64,000 bases of DNA from Vibrio sp. Isolate34. GTDB lineage: Bacteria > Pseudomonadota > Gammaproteobacteria > Enterobacterales > Vibrionaceae. This document shows positions 52,260 through 61,491 of this stretch, in pieces (positions within the stretch are counted from its first letter, which is position 1; every line of letters begins with the position of its first letter). Made by a program: the position numbers and the translations under genes. The notes below the pieces were generated by a model. It did not search any database. It saw only the letters and a list, made by a program, of their open reading frames with translations, and was not told the origin of the DNA. The DNA is taken from positions 62,409 to 126,408 of the forward strand of contig NZ_JAKEUO010000007.1 in assembly GCF_022397915.1 (NCBI RefSeq), read 5' to 3'.

Positions 52260-54167
52260 TTAAGCGTAACGAGTTGTCCCTAAATAGTTTTGATTGATTA
52301 AGCTGTGTTCGAATTCTTGGCTCGGCATCGGTCTACCATAGAGGTAACCTTGGCCAACATCACAGCCTTCATCGATAATAAACTTCTCTTGAATTTCCGA
52401 TTCAATGCCTTCAATCGCAACTTTAAGGTCGAGTTTTTTCGCGATTTGGACAATCGAACGAACAATTTCCGAGTCTCCGTCTGAGTTGAGCATTTGATCA
52501 ATAAAACTCTTATCAATCTTAATCGTGTCGAATGGGAATTTCTTTAGGTAACTGAAAGAGGCGTAGCCAGTTCCGAAGTCATCCAGTGACAATGTAACGC
52601 CCATATCATGTAAAGATTCCAACGTGTTCTTGGCCACGACTTCATCGGCGATTAAGCCGCTTTCGGTGACTTCAAGCTCTAAGAAGTGGGGCTCGAGGTG
52701 ATAGGTTTCTAATAGGTGAATCACTTGCTCTGCAAAATCCGCATTTTTGAGTTGTACTGCAGAAACATTGACCGCCATTTTGAAGTCTTCAACATATTCA
52801 GACCACTCTTTGGCTTTTTCAATCGCATTGCGAAGAACAAAACTGCCCACTTCGAAAATCAGGCCGTTTTGTTCGGCCATGTGTATCAGGGTTTCATTGG
52901 ATATATCGCCTAAAACGGGATGTCGCCAACGTAGAAGTGCTTCTGCGCCAACCCAGCGATGAGTGACTGGGCTCACTTTAGGTTGGAAGTACAGCATCAA
53001 GTCATCATTACGAACAGCCTGTAGCAAATAGCCTTCAATCTTATTGATGTGACTTTGCTCTTCTGTATGAGATTGAGAGTAATAAGCGTATTTTTGACCA
53101 GAATCTTTACAAGCAAGCATCGCTTCTGATGATTTTTGAAGAATGCTCTCCGCATCATCTTCACTATCCGTAATTGCAATCCCAATATAGGCATGCAGGT
53201 GAACTTTGTCGTTTTCGATATCAAATTCTGAATGTCCAACTTTCACTAACGTTTGACTGAGGTCTTCGAGGCGATGGTGGAGGTCTTTCACACTGAATGC
53301 TAAAACAAGGTCGACAGAAGTAGGGCGCGCCGTTAATACCTCGATGTCAGAAATACTGTCGATACGTTGTCGATATTCTACAAGCACTTGGTCTAATGCG
53401 CTGTAACCGTAACGTGCTTGTATTCTTCTGCCATTGGTAAATCCAATATGAATGACTGCGAAGGAACCTTCAGTCAGCCTTCGTTGTGCGATCAGCTTTT
53501 GATTTAAGCGAGATTCAAAGGCACTTCGGTTTAAAAATCCAGTTCCTAGGTCATGATTCTTTTGGAAGTTAATCTTCTGTTCAGCCGCTTTTCGCTTATC
53601 AATCTCTTGATTTAATGAGTAATTGAGGCTCGCGAGATCTTTAGTACGATTGTAAACCCGATTTTTGAGGTCACGATTCATTTGGGTAAGCTTTGCGTGT
53701 TGGAATAGGGTTTTAAGCTGAGATTCAATCGAGGTTCTAAAGCTCTCTAACAGTTTGATATAAGTAGAGGTGTAGTGATTCTCTTTCGAGTCCAAGATAC
53801 AGATGGTGCCAAACAGTTCACCGTTAGGCCAAAGCAATGGAATACCACAATAGGAGACTAAACCAAGTTTAATGTCTGGATTGTTGTCCCATTTAGAGTC
53901 AGCAAGCGCATTGGGCACAATAAGTTGACGCTGAGTTTCCATCACGGTTTCACAGTAAAGCCCATTCCCAAGAGGTTCGGAATCCCCTTTGTTGTATGGG
54001 TGGTTTTCGCTACGGCTGGTTGAGAAAACTTCAATGTAATTGGCGTGAACACGCATGATGAGTGCTGCGGGCACTTGAGTAATCTGAGCTAAGAGGTCGA
54101 CAATATTCTGCCAACTGTGCTCCATATCGTCTGGGATATCTAAATCTAGAGTTCTTATTTTCTTCAT
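52260..54167 (-). CDS. GAF-GGDEF-EAL cyclic-di-GMP phosphodiesterase
   Basis: A 635-residue soluble protein: GAF domain (about 15-160), coiled linker, degenerate GGDEF (about 200-360) and C-terminal EAL (about 370-620). The GGDEF active site reads ARPTSVDLVL, so no cyclase activity is expected. The EAL catalytic set is complete: EALLR, NVSAVQL, ELEVTES, DDFGTGYAS, IKIDKSF, AIEGIES. It should hydrolyse cyclic-di-GMP under control of a GAF ligand. ATG 54167 follows GGAG; TTG 54182 was not chosen. It is a second phosphodiesterase in the window. Confidence 0.93.
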   Translation of the reverse strand: MKKIRTLDLDIPDDMEHSWQNIVDLLAQITQVPAALIMRVHANYIEVFSTSRSENHPYNKGDSEPLGNGLYCETVMETQRQLIVPNALADSKWDNNPDIKLGLVSYCGIPLLWPNGELFGTICILDSKENHYTSTYIKLLESFRTSIESQLKTLFQHAKLTQMNRDLKNRVYNRTKDLASLNYSLNQEIDKRKAAEQKINFQKNHDLGTGFLNRSAFESRLNQKLIAQRRLTEGSFAVIHIGFTNGRRIQARYGYSALDQVLVEYRQRIDSISDIEVLTARPTSVDLVLAFSVKDLHHRLEDLSQTLVKVGHSEFDIENDKVHLHAYIGIAITDSEDDAESILQKSSEAMLACKDSGQKYAYYSQSHTEEQSHINKIEGYLLQAVRNDDLMLYFQPKVSPVTHRWVGAEALLRWRHPVLGDISNETLIHMAEQNGLIFEVGSFVLRNAIEKAKEWSEYVEDFKMAVNVSAVQLKNADFAEQVIHLLETYHLEPHFLELEVTESGLIADEVVAKNTLESLHDMGVTLSLDDFGTGYASFSYLKKFPFDTIKIDKSFIDQMLNSDGDSEIVRSIVQIAKKLDLKVAIEGIESEIQEKFIIDEGCDVGQGYLYGRPMPSQEFEHSLINQNYLGTTRYA

Positions 54168-54273
54168 ACGACTCCGAGTCAATTATGCTAAGTGCATCAA
54201 CACATCCTGTGTTAATTATGATGAACCAAAAAACTATGAATCTTACATAAATTAAGTATAAGAAATGTTGTAA

Positions 54274-54304
54274 GAAAAAACCTCCGCAATTTTGCAGAGG
54301 TTTT
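54274..54304 (-). terminator. Terminator of fabV
   Basis: AACCTC-GCAA stem with T run on the minus strand, directly downstream of the fabV stop. Confidence 0.85.
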
Positions 54305-54344
54305 CAGATGTGAATACGGGTCTCAGTAATGAGATAAATTTCGA

Positions 54345-55544
54345 TTAGGGCTTTAATTTTATAAAGTCTTCGCTATTCAGCTTCTTACTGTAATCTACTG
54401 ATGGCTGCGCGAACCCGTTGAGCTGCAAGAACTCGTCTTTGAACCCTTGGTAATCACCTAAAGTTTGGAAGTTGTTTTCGTCCATCTTCTGTAGCAGTTC
54501 GGTCACATGTGCTTGGGTTTCAGGATCTAACTCCCAATCGTCCATACGAATCAGACGTTCACCATCAAGCGGAACTTTGGTTTGTCCATACAGTTTACAG
54601 CTAAACAAGCGCTGCATCTGTTCGATACAACCTTCGTGGGTTTCTTTCTCTTTCATCACTTTGTATAAAGCAAGCAGGTAAGGGCTTAATCCTGGGATGA
54701 ACACACTTGCTTTCGTTACTAAGGCTTTACACACGGTTGCGTAAGCATTGCCATCGAAGTTAGCTAGCTCAAGATTAAGTGCATGACTGGTTTGATGAAG
54801 GTCGATCTTAGCGCGGCCTAAAGTACCATCGAGGTAGATAGGGTGCGTTACTTCAGGGCCAACGTAGGAGAACGCGATCGTCTTACAACCCGGAGCAATA
54901 GATTCCGCGTTGATCAGTTCATCTATCCAGTTTTCCCAATCTTCTCCACCCATTACTTTGAGTGTGCTTTCAGCTTCTTCTTCTGTTGCAGCATCGAGCG
55001 TGTTGGTCACCCAGCTGTCGTGCTCAAGGGAAATCGTCGCGCCAGTAACGCTTTCGCCAATCGGTTTAATAGCTGAGCGCCAAAATTCATCGGAGTCTGG
55101 TTTTGGTCTCACACCTGCGGCTAAGCTGTAGATGATCAGATCGACTTCACCTTCGAAGTAGGTTTCGATGGCTTCGACAACTTGGGAGCGTGTTTCTTTA
55201 GAAAAGGCGTCGCCAACGATGTTGATAGCAGTGCGCTGCTCTCGTTCGGCTTCTTTCTTGAAGTAGATGTTGTTGTACCAACCGGCACTACCGAGGGATT
55301 TTTCGTTGGGGCCGCGTTCGAATGAGACGCCGATAGTGTCAGCGTTTGCACCGCCAAAGGTAAGGGCGATACGAGCGGCAAGGCCGAAGCCTGAGGAAGC
55401 GCCGATGATCAGTACTCGCTTAGGGCCATCTTTGATTTGCGGCGCACTCTTAACAAACTCGATTTGTTTTTTTACGGCTTCTTGGCAGCCTAGAGGGTGA
55501 GCGCTTTTTGCTACCACACCCTTGATAACAGGTTCGACAAGCAT
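54345..55544 (-). CDS. fabV: Trans-2-enoyl-ACP reductase FabV
   Basis: A 399-residue NADH-dependent enzyme of the last step of fatty-acid elongation. Rossmann signature VLIIGASSGFGLAARIA, active-site Tyr-x8-Lys in IYLDGTLGRAK, and the C-terminal DEFLQLNGF match FabV, larger than FabI and insensitive to triclosan. The N-terminus (MLVEPVIKGVVAKSAHPLGC) differs from the common MIIKPKIRG...HPVGC, which suggests a diverged copy of a second fabV elsewhere. Monocistronic with its own terminator. Confidence 0.93.
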   Translation of the reverse strand: MLVEPVIKGVVAKSAHPLGCQEAVKKQIEFVKSAPQIKDGPKRVLIIGASSGFGLAARIALTFGGANADTIGVSFERGPNEKSLGSAGWYNNIYFKKEAEREQRTAINIVGDAFSKETRSQVVEAIETYFEGEVDLIIYSLAAGVRPKPDSDEFWRSAIKPIGESVTGATISLEHDSWVTNTLDAATEEEAESTLKVMGGEDWENWIDELINAESIAPGCKTIAFSYVGPEVTHPIYLDGTLGRAKIDLHQTSHALNLELANFDGNAYATVCKALVTKASVFIPGLSPYLLALYKVMKEKETHEGCIEQMQRLFSCKLYGQTKVPLDGERLIRMDDWELDPETQAHVTELLQKMDENNFQTLGDYQGFKDEFLQLNGFAQPSVDYSKKLNSEDFIKLKP

Positions 55545-55625
55545 AAATAACCTTACAGTTAACGATGATATGCACTCAGGCTAACGTAAAGCTGTGTAAA
55601 ATTTATTGAGCTAGACCATTAAAAC

Positions 55626-56249
55626 CTAAAGATACTGATATAATTCTTCGGCGACAAATTCAGCGATCCAAGGTTGAGCTTCTGGTTTAGGGTGCAAGCC
55701 ATCGTTCATCATCCACTCAGGTTTAAGGATGATATGTTCCAGAAAAAACGGTAGAAGCGGCACATTTTGTTGATCAGCTAAAGCTGCAAAAACGTACTCA
55801 AACTGTTGGTTATAACGCTTACCGTAATTTGGCGGAATTTTAATCTGCATCATAATCGGTTTTGCGCCTGCGGCTTTTATCTGCTCAATGATTTGATCTA
55901 GGTTCGCAGACATCAGCTTAGGTGGAAAGCCACGAAGTCCATCATTCGCTCCTAGTTCAATAAGAACGGTGTCTGGAGCATGTTCTTCAAGTAGTTGAGG
56001 CAAACGAGCTAAACCGTTGCCCGTTGTGTCACCAGAGATACTCCCGTTAACTACGGTAACCGCTTTATCATGTTTTGCTAGCGCGTCTGGCAATAAACTT
56101 GGCCAGCTTTGTTTGATATCCATGTTGTAACCAGCACTCAAACTATCGCCAAGTACCAATAACTTTGAATCTTGAGCTGACGCAGAGCCTTGAGCTAAAG
56201 AAGCGGTTGAAAATAAAATAAAGAATAAAAAGGAAATTAGTCGAGTCAT
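55626..56249 (-). CDS. tesA: TesA multifunctional esterase (acyl-CoA thioesterase I/lysophospholipase L1)
   Basis: A 207-residue periplasmic SGNH hydrolase: signal peptide ([19 protein letters not shown], cleavage about 19-25), then catalytic Ser36 in GDSLS, the block II Gly, the GAND block III and the DGLHP block V with Asp and His. It hydrolyses acyl-CoA, lysophospholipids and aryl esters. The ATG at 56249 overlaps the ATG of the divergent ybbA gene in a shared CATG; upstream in-frame ATGs exist (56261, 56285). The tesA-ybbA-ybbP divergence is conserved in gammaproteobacteria. Confidence 0.93.
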   Translation of the reverse strand: MTRLISFLFFILFSTASLAQGSASAQDSKLLVLGDSLSAGYNMDIKQSWPSLLPDALAKHDKAVTVVNGSISGDTTGNGLARLPQLLEEHAPDTVLIELGANDGLRGFPPKLMSANLDQIIEQIKAAGAKPIMMQIKIPPNYGKRYNQQFEYVFAALADQQNVPLLPFFLEHIILKPEWMMNDGLHPKPEAQPWIAEFVAEELYQYL

Positions 56250-56922
56250 GCATACATCCATCATTAAAGCAGAATCTGTTTCCAAGACAGTGTCTACTAA
56301 TCAAGAACATTTAACAATCCTAGAGCACGTCGATATCGATATTCATGAGGGCGAAACGGTCGCGATCGTAGGTACGTCTGGTGCAGGTAAATCGACCCTA
56401 ATGACACTGTTAGCAGGGCTAGACGTACCAACCAAAGGTGAGATTAGCTTATTAGGACAACCACTTTCGCAACTTGATGACGAAGCAAGGGCTAAAATCC
56501 GTAGCGAATCCGTTGGGTTTGTTTTTCAAAGCTTCTTATTAATCCCAAGCTTGTCCGCACTACAAAACGTTACGCTTCCTTGTCTATTGAAGGGCGAAGA
56601 CGAAGACATTGAACGAGCGACAACTCTGCTTGAATCGGTTGGCTTAAAAGACAGGCTTGATCACTTGCCGTCTCAGCTATCAGGCGGCGAACAACAAAGG
56701 GTCGCTCTAGCACGTGCCTTTATGATCAAGCCAAAAATCCTATTTGCTGATGAACCTACAGGCAACCTAGATCAACAAACTGCAGCCAAGATTGTTGAGT
56801 TACTGTTCGAACTGAACTCTTTGCACGGCACAACTTTAGTATTGGTGACACACGACCCTAAGCTCGCACAACGCTGCCAACGAACGCTTAAAATGCATGT
56901 CGGTCAAATAGAGGAAGTTTAA
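56248..56922 (+). CDS. ybbA: ABC transporter ATP-binding protein YbbA
   Basis: A 224-residue ATPase of the LolD/MacB type: Walker [11 protein letters not shown]-loop, signature [14 protein letters not shown], Walker [11 protein letters not shown] and H-loop VTHD. It drives the YbbP permease, whose TTG start lies right behind its stop. E. coli YbbA-YbbP belongs to the type VII mechanotransmission ABC group; its cargo is not established, but linkage to TesA suggests envelope lipids. ATG 56248 shares CATG with the tesA start on the other strand. Confidence 0.93.
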   Translation: MHTSIIKAESVSKTVSTNQEHLTILEHVDIDIHEGETVAIVGTSGAGKSTLMTLLAGLDVPTKGEISLLGQPLSQLDDEARAKIRSESVGFVFQSFLLIPSLSALQNVTLPCLLKGEDEDIERATTLLESVGLKDRLDHLPSQLSGGEQQRVALARAFMIKPKILFADEPTGNLDQQTAAKIVELLFELNSLHGTTLVLVTHDPKLAQRCQRTLKMHVGQIEEV

Positions 56923-56923
56923 A

Positions 56924-59362
56924 TTGAATTCATCAAATGGACTGAACAAACGCCTGTTTTCATGGAGCATTGAAGAAATTCGACATGGTCAGCTGTGGCC
57001 GGTATCCATCGCGTTAACCTTGATCATTGCTTGTGTTTTCGCATTGTCAGCGCTCGCCGAGCGTATGGAGCAGGTGATCGTTAAGCAGGGTAAAGATGCA
57101 CTGACTGCTGATAGTGTGTTTATCTCAGCAAATCCAATTCCACAAGCTTTGCTCGACCTGACTCAAATTGAGCAGTTAGAAAGTTCAGAGTTGACCCGTT
57201 TCTCCACCATGGCATTCAGCGATAACTCAATGCAGTTGGTGACGGTGAAAGCGGTTGAAAGTAACTATCCACTGCGTGGTGAAATGATACTAGAAGGCGC
57301 TAATAATGCGTCGAGTAATCACGTGGAACCGGGTGAGCTTTGGCTCGATGAACGCATATTTGCGCAGCTTGAAGTTGAAGTCGGTGACAATGTCACTATT
57401 GGCGATGCCGATTTAACGATAACAGGGCGCATCACTCAAGAGCCAGGTTTGAGCTTTAATCCATTCCAGCAAATGCCTGCCGTGTTGATACACAAAAGTG
57501 ATATTGACGCGACGGGCGCTATTCAGCCGGGAAGCCGTGTGAGCTTCAGACTGTTCTTGAATGGCGATGATGCAAAGCTCAAAGCGGCACAAGACAGTAT
57601 CGATCTAACACCGAGTGATCGATGGCGCACACAAGATTCAGCAAGTCGTACTAATGATATGTTCGAAAGCACGACTCAATACTTATCATTAACTGTTGCT
57701 ATTGTTGTGATCATGGCGGCGACGACTCTGGTACTCACGTGCCAACACTATGTGGCAAGCCGTCGCAAAACCATCGCCATGCTGAAAAGTTTGGGCGCAA
57801 GCAAACAGTGGATCATTAAGTGGTTGTCGGTTCAGGTGTCTCTATTAGTCGTTATTGGTGCTGTGCTCGGTATCACGATTGGCATCGGATTAGAATTTTT
57901 GCTTCGAATCCCGCTGGGTGACTTGTTGCCATCGCCACTTCCAAGCTATGGCATCGAGCCCGCTATCTTGGCGATTTTATCGAGCATTCTGATTGGTGTG
58001 CCTGCTCTAGGGATCCCACTGATTGGCTTAGTTAACACATCGGCCATTAGCGTGATTCAATCAAGTCATAAGTCAAACGACAGCTACAAAAAGTTCGCGC
58101 TGCTGCTAGTACCTATTATCCCGATGATGTTGATGTACGGCGACAATCTATTGGTATGGATAGTTCTAGCCGGTATTGCGTGTCTGTTTTTGGTGTTAGC
58201 TGCTGTGAGCACAGTTGTTCTGCGCTTGTTCGGCAAGTTACCGACGTCGACATCAATGCGCTTGGCGTTAAGCCGGATCAATCGAACTCCACTAGCAACT
58301 GGTATTCAGTTTGGCTCTTTGGCGCTTTCGTTGATGTTGTTATCGATTATCTGGTTGGTGAGAAGTGATCTGCTATCCGATTGGCAACAAACCTTACCTG
58401 AGAACGCACCGAATGCATTTGCACTAAACATTGCAAGCTACGAGAAAGACAGTTACTTAGCGACCATCGACTCTAACGAAGTGGAGCGTACTCAAGCCTT
58501 CCCAATCATCCGCGGAAGACTGACGACCATTAACGGTGTAGAAGCGGCGGAATACAGTGATACATCTGAACAAACTGACGCATTGAGTCGTGAAATCAAC
58601 TTCACATGGGGTGACCAGTTACCTGAGTACAATGAAGTGCTTGAAGGCAGTTGGACGCAAGAGCAGGGCGTGTCTGTTGAATCGGATGTCGCTGAACAAC
58701 TTGGTTTAAAAATTGGTGATGAGCTTTCATTCACTATTAACAGCCAAAATGTTGCAGCCAAGGTTAATAGCATCCGAAAAGTAGAGTGGCGTGAAATGAA
58801 GCCAAACTTCTACTTCATCTTTACTCCAGATGTATTGAGTTCGATTCCATCAACTTGGTTGGTGAGCTTCAGACTCGAAGACAAACACAATCAAATGCTC
58901 AATGAGCTCTCTCGAAATCACCCAACCGTGAGTTTGATGGATATCCGTGTGATGGGCAGCAAAATCCAAGAACTGCTCAAGCAAATTGTTTGGTCGATCA
59001 CAGTGCTCGCAGCGCTTGGTGTGGTTGCGGGGTTATTGCTTATCTTTACTCTGTTACGTCTTAGCTTGTCTCAAAGGCAACAAGAGATTCGCTTATATCG
59101 AACCTTAGGAGCGAGTAAGAAGCGCATCCTCAATACCATTTGGTGTGAATATGGGTTGATGGCGCTTGTGGCAGGTTCGATTGCAGCGCTGGGTTCTGAG
59201 CTCAGTGTTGCAGGCGTGATGAACTTTGGTTTTGAGCTAGAACCATCACTTCACCCGATGCTTTGGATTACTTTACCAGTGCTCACGTTTATGACATTAG
59301 CTGCCGTCGTAAACAGCTTGATCAAGCGCTTATTGGCGCCAGTGAACAAGGATTTCGGTTAA
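56924..59362 (+). CDS. ybbP: ABC transporter permease YbbP (FtsX/MacB family)
   Basis: An 812-residue permease with two FtsX-type cassettes. One helix near the N-terminus, a periplasmic domain (about 45-245), helix groups at about 255-440 and a further periplasmic part (about 475-670) before the last helices. The conserved KTIAMLKSLGASKQWI and LYRTLGASKKRI coupling segments appear twice. The start is TTG at 56924 with AGGAAG six bases upstream, two bases after the ybbA stop, so translation is coupled. Partner of YbbA, predicted to extract or move hydrophobic cargo from the inner membrane. Confidence 0.92.
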   Translation: MNSSNGLNKRLFSWSIEEIRHGQLWPVSIALTLIIACVFALSALAERMEQVIVKQGKDALTADSVFISANPIPQALLDLTQIEQLESSELTRFSTMAFSDNSMQLVTVKAVESNYPLRGEMILEGANNASSNHVEPGELWLDERIFAQLEVEVGDNVTIGDADLTITGRITQEPGLSFNPFQQMPAVLIHKSDIDATGAIQPGSRVSFRLFLNGDDAKLKAAQDSIDLTPSDRWRTQDSASRTNDMFESTTQYLSLTVAIVVIMAATTLVLTCQHYVASRRKTIAMLKSLGASKQWIIKWLSVQVSLLVVIGAVLGITIGIGLEFLLRIPLGDLLPSPLPSYGIEPAILAILSSILIGVPALGIPLIGLVNTSAISVIQSSHKSNDSYKKFALLLVPIIPMMLMYGDNLLVWIVLAGIACLFLVLAAVSTVVLRLFGKLPTSTSMRLALSRINRTPLATGIQFGSLALSLMLLSIIWLVRSDLLSDWQQTLPENAPNAFALNIASYEKDSYLATIDSNEVERTQAFPIIRGRLTTINGVEAAEYSDTSEQTDALSREINFTWGDQLPEYNEVLEGSWTQEQGVSVESDVAEQLGLKIGDELSFTINSQNVAAKVNSIRKVEWREMKPNFYFIFTPDVLSSIPSTWLVSFRLEDKHNQMLNELSRNHPTVSLMDIRVMGSKIQELLKQIVWSITVLAALGVVAGLLLIFTLLRLSLSQRQQEIRLYRTLGASKKRILNTIWCEYGLMALVAGSIAALGSELSVAGVMNFGFELEPSLHPMLWITLPVLTFMTLAAVVNSLIKRLLAPVNKDFG

Positions 59363-59392
59363 CTAATCACTAGAGCGTCAATTAGCTGAATG

Positions 59393-59466
59393 AAACGGCC
59401 TAATCGCGAATATTTTATGGGTAGTAGCAAGCTATTTATAAAACTGAGCGATAGGCCGTTTTTTAT
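59393..59466 (+). terminator. Terminator of the ybbA-ybbP operon
   Basis: Long-range stem AAACGGCCTAATCGC with GCGATAGGCCGTTT (59448-59461), one bulge, followed by a T run. The loop of about 40 bases is long, so folding efficiency is uncertain. Confidence 0.7.
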
Positions 59467-59613
59467 TTCACCACTGGTAGCATAAGTAAGAGATATCACA
59501 CCCTAATTTCATCGGTTTTCAGCATAATTTAAAAATCATTGTTCAATAATGCCGATTTAATGAACAGCGGTTAGTCCCTGTAAACAAAGGGTTTGCGCAA
59601 CTTAGCAAGAACG

Positions 59614-59646
59614 TTATCAACAGTTATCCACAAAAACGGTGGATAA
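59614..59646. promoter_or_regulatory. Cluster of three DnaA-box-like sites
   Basis: TTATCAACA (59614-59622) and TTATCCACA (59624-59632, perfect consensus) on the plus strand and TTATCCACC on the minus strand (59638-59646) lie within 33 bases. The tandem plus inverted layout is typical of DnaA-titrating or DnaA-regulated sites. No origin genes are near. Confidence 0.55.
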
Positions 59647-59894
59647 CTTTAGGGATAAGTTAACATCTGTGTTTTAAGAGTATTGAGACAGCCTTTATGT
59701 GGCGTCACTTAGGACAAATTTGACTGTTAGAATAACCTTTAAAACTTCATATCGAGTTATTGAGTCAAGAGATTATTTATGTTTTTTACATAGATATTAA
59801 TTAGTGCCAAGCTAAGACCTTGATAAAAATGTGTTTTAATTCGTCGCCGAACAAAAGTAGAATAGCGTTAGTTAATCTTATTCTACAGAACACG

Positions 59895-61349
59895 ATGAAC
59901 CACAACAAAACGGATACAAATCAACCTTCTATTGCCATTGTTGGTGGTGGTATTGCCGGAACCACAAGCGCGATTCACTTTAGTGAGTTGGGTTTTAAGG
60001 TCACTATCTTGGAAAAAGGGCCGAGTTTGGTTAATGGTCCACCAATTTGCCACCTGCACGCTGGCGGCAATTTGTATCGAGATATTTCTGTAGAGCAGTG
60101 TCTTCAGTTGCTCACACAGTCAATTGATACCGTCCGCTTATTCCCTCATACCATCAATATTCGCCCGACAATCATCGCTGTTCCGCATAGTGATGGCGGT
60201 GAACCGATGGATCTACTTCCTCGCCTCAAGATAATCAAAAGCGCTTATGCTGAGCTTGTTAAACAAGATAAAAGCAACCAAGTGCTTGGTGATCCGGAAG
60301 AGTACTACAAGCTCTACAGCAAAGAAGACTTGTTAGAGATAGCGAAACGAACTCAGCCACTAAAACCAAGGTCGCTTGATGATTGGTGCATTCCTTTTGC
60401 TAAGCACACAGATCTAGACACATTGAAATATCCTGTTGCGATGGTTCAAGAGTATGGTTGGAGCGTATTCCGACTCTCTGCAACGGCTCAACTGTCTCTA
60501 GGCCAGCAATCCAATTGCACCGTGTTAACCAACAGCCATTTGCAGTCTGTTGAATCGACAGGTCAAGGTTGGTCTTTGACTTACACCGATCGTGAAAACC
60601 AAAGCTGCAATCTAACAACTGATTATCTGATCAATGCCAGTGGCTTCGAAACAGGCATTGTTGATGACTTTGTTGGTTCTAAGCAGCAGCGATTAGTCGA
60701 ATTTAAAGCCGCATACGTGACGGAGTGGCCATTCTCGCAAGAGTGTAAGGAAGAGTGGCCAGAAGTTATCTTCCATGGTCCTAGAGGCACTCCGCAGGGC
60801 ATGGCTCAACTAACACCGTATGCTGATGGTGTATTCCAACTTCATGGTATGACAGAAGGGATAACTCTGTTTGAGGGCGGGCTTGTTTCATCGTCAACGG
60901 ATTCATCACAACCTCAACTGCCATCCAAGCTTCTTAAGAAGATCGTATCAGGTTGGAGCGAAGAACAACTGGAACTAAGAACTCGTGCTGCAATTACGCA
61001 CATGTCTCAGTTCATCCCAAGTTTTCGTTCTGCACAAGTTGGTGGTAAGCCTCTGTTCGGTGCGCAACAAATCCCTGGAACCGACCCTAGTTTAAGAGCT
61101 TCTGACGTTTCATTTTGTGGCGACCGTTACGCTCGACTTGAAGTGGTTAAGGCGTCTTCAACGTTAGAGGCGGCACAAAAAGTGGCTGAACAATGGTTTG
61201 ATATTACTGAAACGGTTTCTATTGAAGATACTCACTCGGTGACAATGTCACTTAATTTAAATGATATTGAAAACAGAGCGATAGGTTTGACTCAGGAGCG
61301 GGGCTACCCAGATGCGCTTGCTAAGGTATCAGGCCAAGAGCACGTTTAA
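59895..61349 (+). CDS. FAD-dependent oxidoreductase, substrate unknown
   Basis: A 484-residue flavoenzyme with the N-terminal dinucleotide motif IAIVGGGIAGTTSAIHFSELGFKVTILEKG and a later LINASGFETG strand that closes the FAD site; the DAAO-like fold is probable. The CHLHAGGNLYRDIS and FHGPRGTPQGMAQL segments set it apart from the common amine oxidases I recognise. ATG 59895 gives the normal start; a longer frame (from 59820) has an atypical Cys/Asn-rich extension and no ribosome site is clear for either. It converges with the pxpC gene, from which a terminator separates it. Confidence 0.85.
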   Translation: MNHNKTDTNQPSIAIVGGGIAGTTSAIHFSELGFKVTILEKGPSLVNGPPICHLHAGGNLYRDISVEQCLQLLTQSIDTVRLFPHTINIRPTIIAVPHSDGGEPMDLLPRLKIIKSAYAELVKQDKSNQVLGDPEEYYKLYSKEDLLEIAKRTQPLKPRSLDDWCIPFAKHTDLDTLKYPVAMVQEYGWSVFRLSATAQLSLGQQSNCTVLTNSHLQSVESTGQGWSLTYTDRENQSCNLTTDYLINASGFETGIVDDFVGSKQQRLVEFKAAYVTEWPFSQECKEEWPEVIFHGPRGTPQGMAQLTPYADGVFQLHGMTEGITLFEGGLVSSSTDSSQPQLPSKLLKKIVSGWSEEQLELRTRAAITHMSQFIPSFRSAQVGGKPLFGAQQIPGTDPSLRASDVSFCGDRYARLEVVKASSTLEAAQKVAEQWFDITETVSIEDTHSVTMSLNLNDIENRAIGLTQERGYPDALAKVSGQEHV

Positions 61350-61398
61350 ATAGCGCTAATTCCCCTAGCGTTTATATAATGACTGGCTCACCAAAAAC

Positions 61399-61435
61399 AA
61401 AATCCAGCTTGCTGAAACAGTAAGCTGGATTTTTA
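61399..61435. terminator. Bidirectional terminator between the FAD oxidoreductase and pxp operons
   Basis: AAAATCCAGCTT with AAGCTGGATTTTT, with inner CTG/CAG pairs; A and T tracts on each side. Confidence 0.92.
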
Positions 61436-61491
61436 GTTTATACGTTTGGGGTCGTGACCTTAATTGAATAGCATTTATCTATAGAGACACA

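Larger units (their letters stand above)
59363..59894. other. Intergenic region between ybbP and the FAD oxidoreductase gene
   Basis: About 530 bases. The first part holds the operon terminator, the middle a DnaA-box cluster (listed separately), and the last 200 AT-rich bases presumably the promoter of the oxidoreductase. I see no extra gene. Confidence 0.5.

Noticed and set aside
59614..59646. Chromosomal replication origin
   Set aside because: Only three boxes, no adjacent AT-rich unwinding tract of note, and no dnaA, gidA, parAB or rctB gene nearby.
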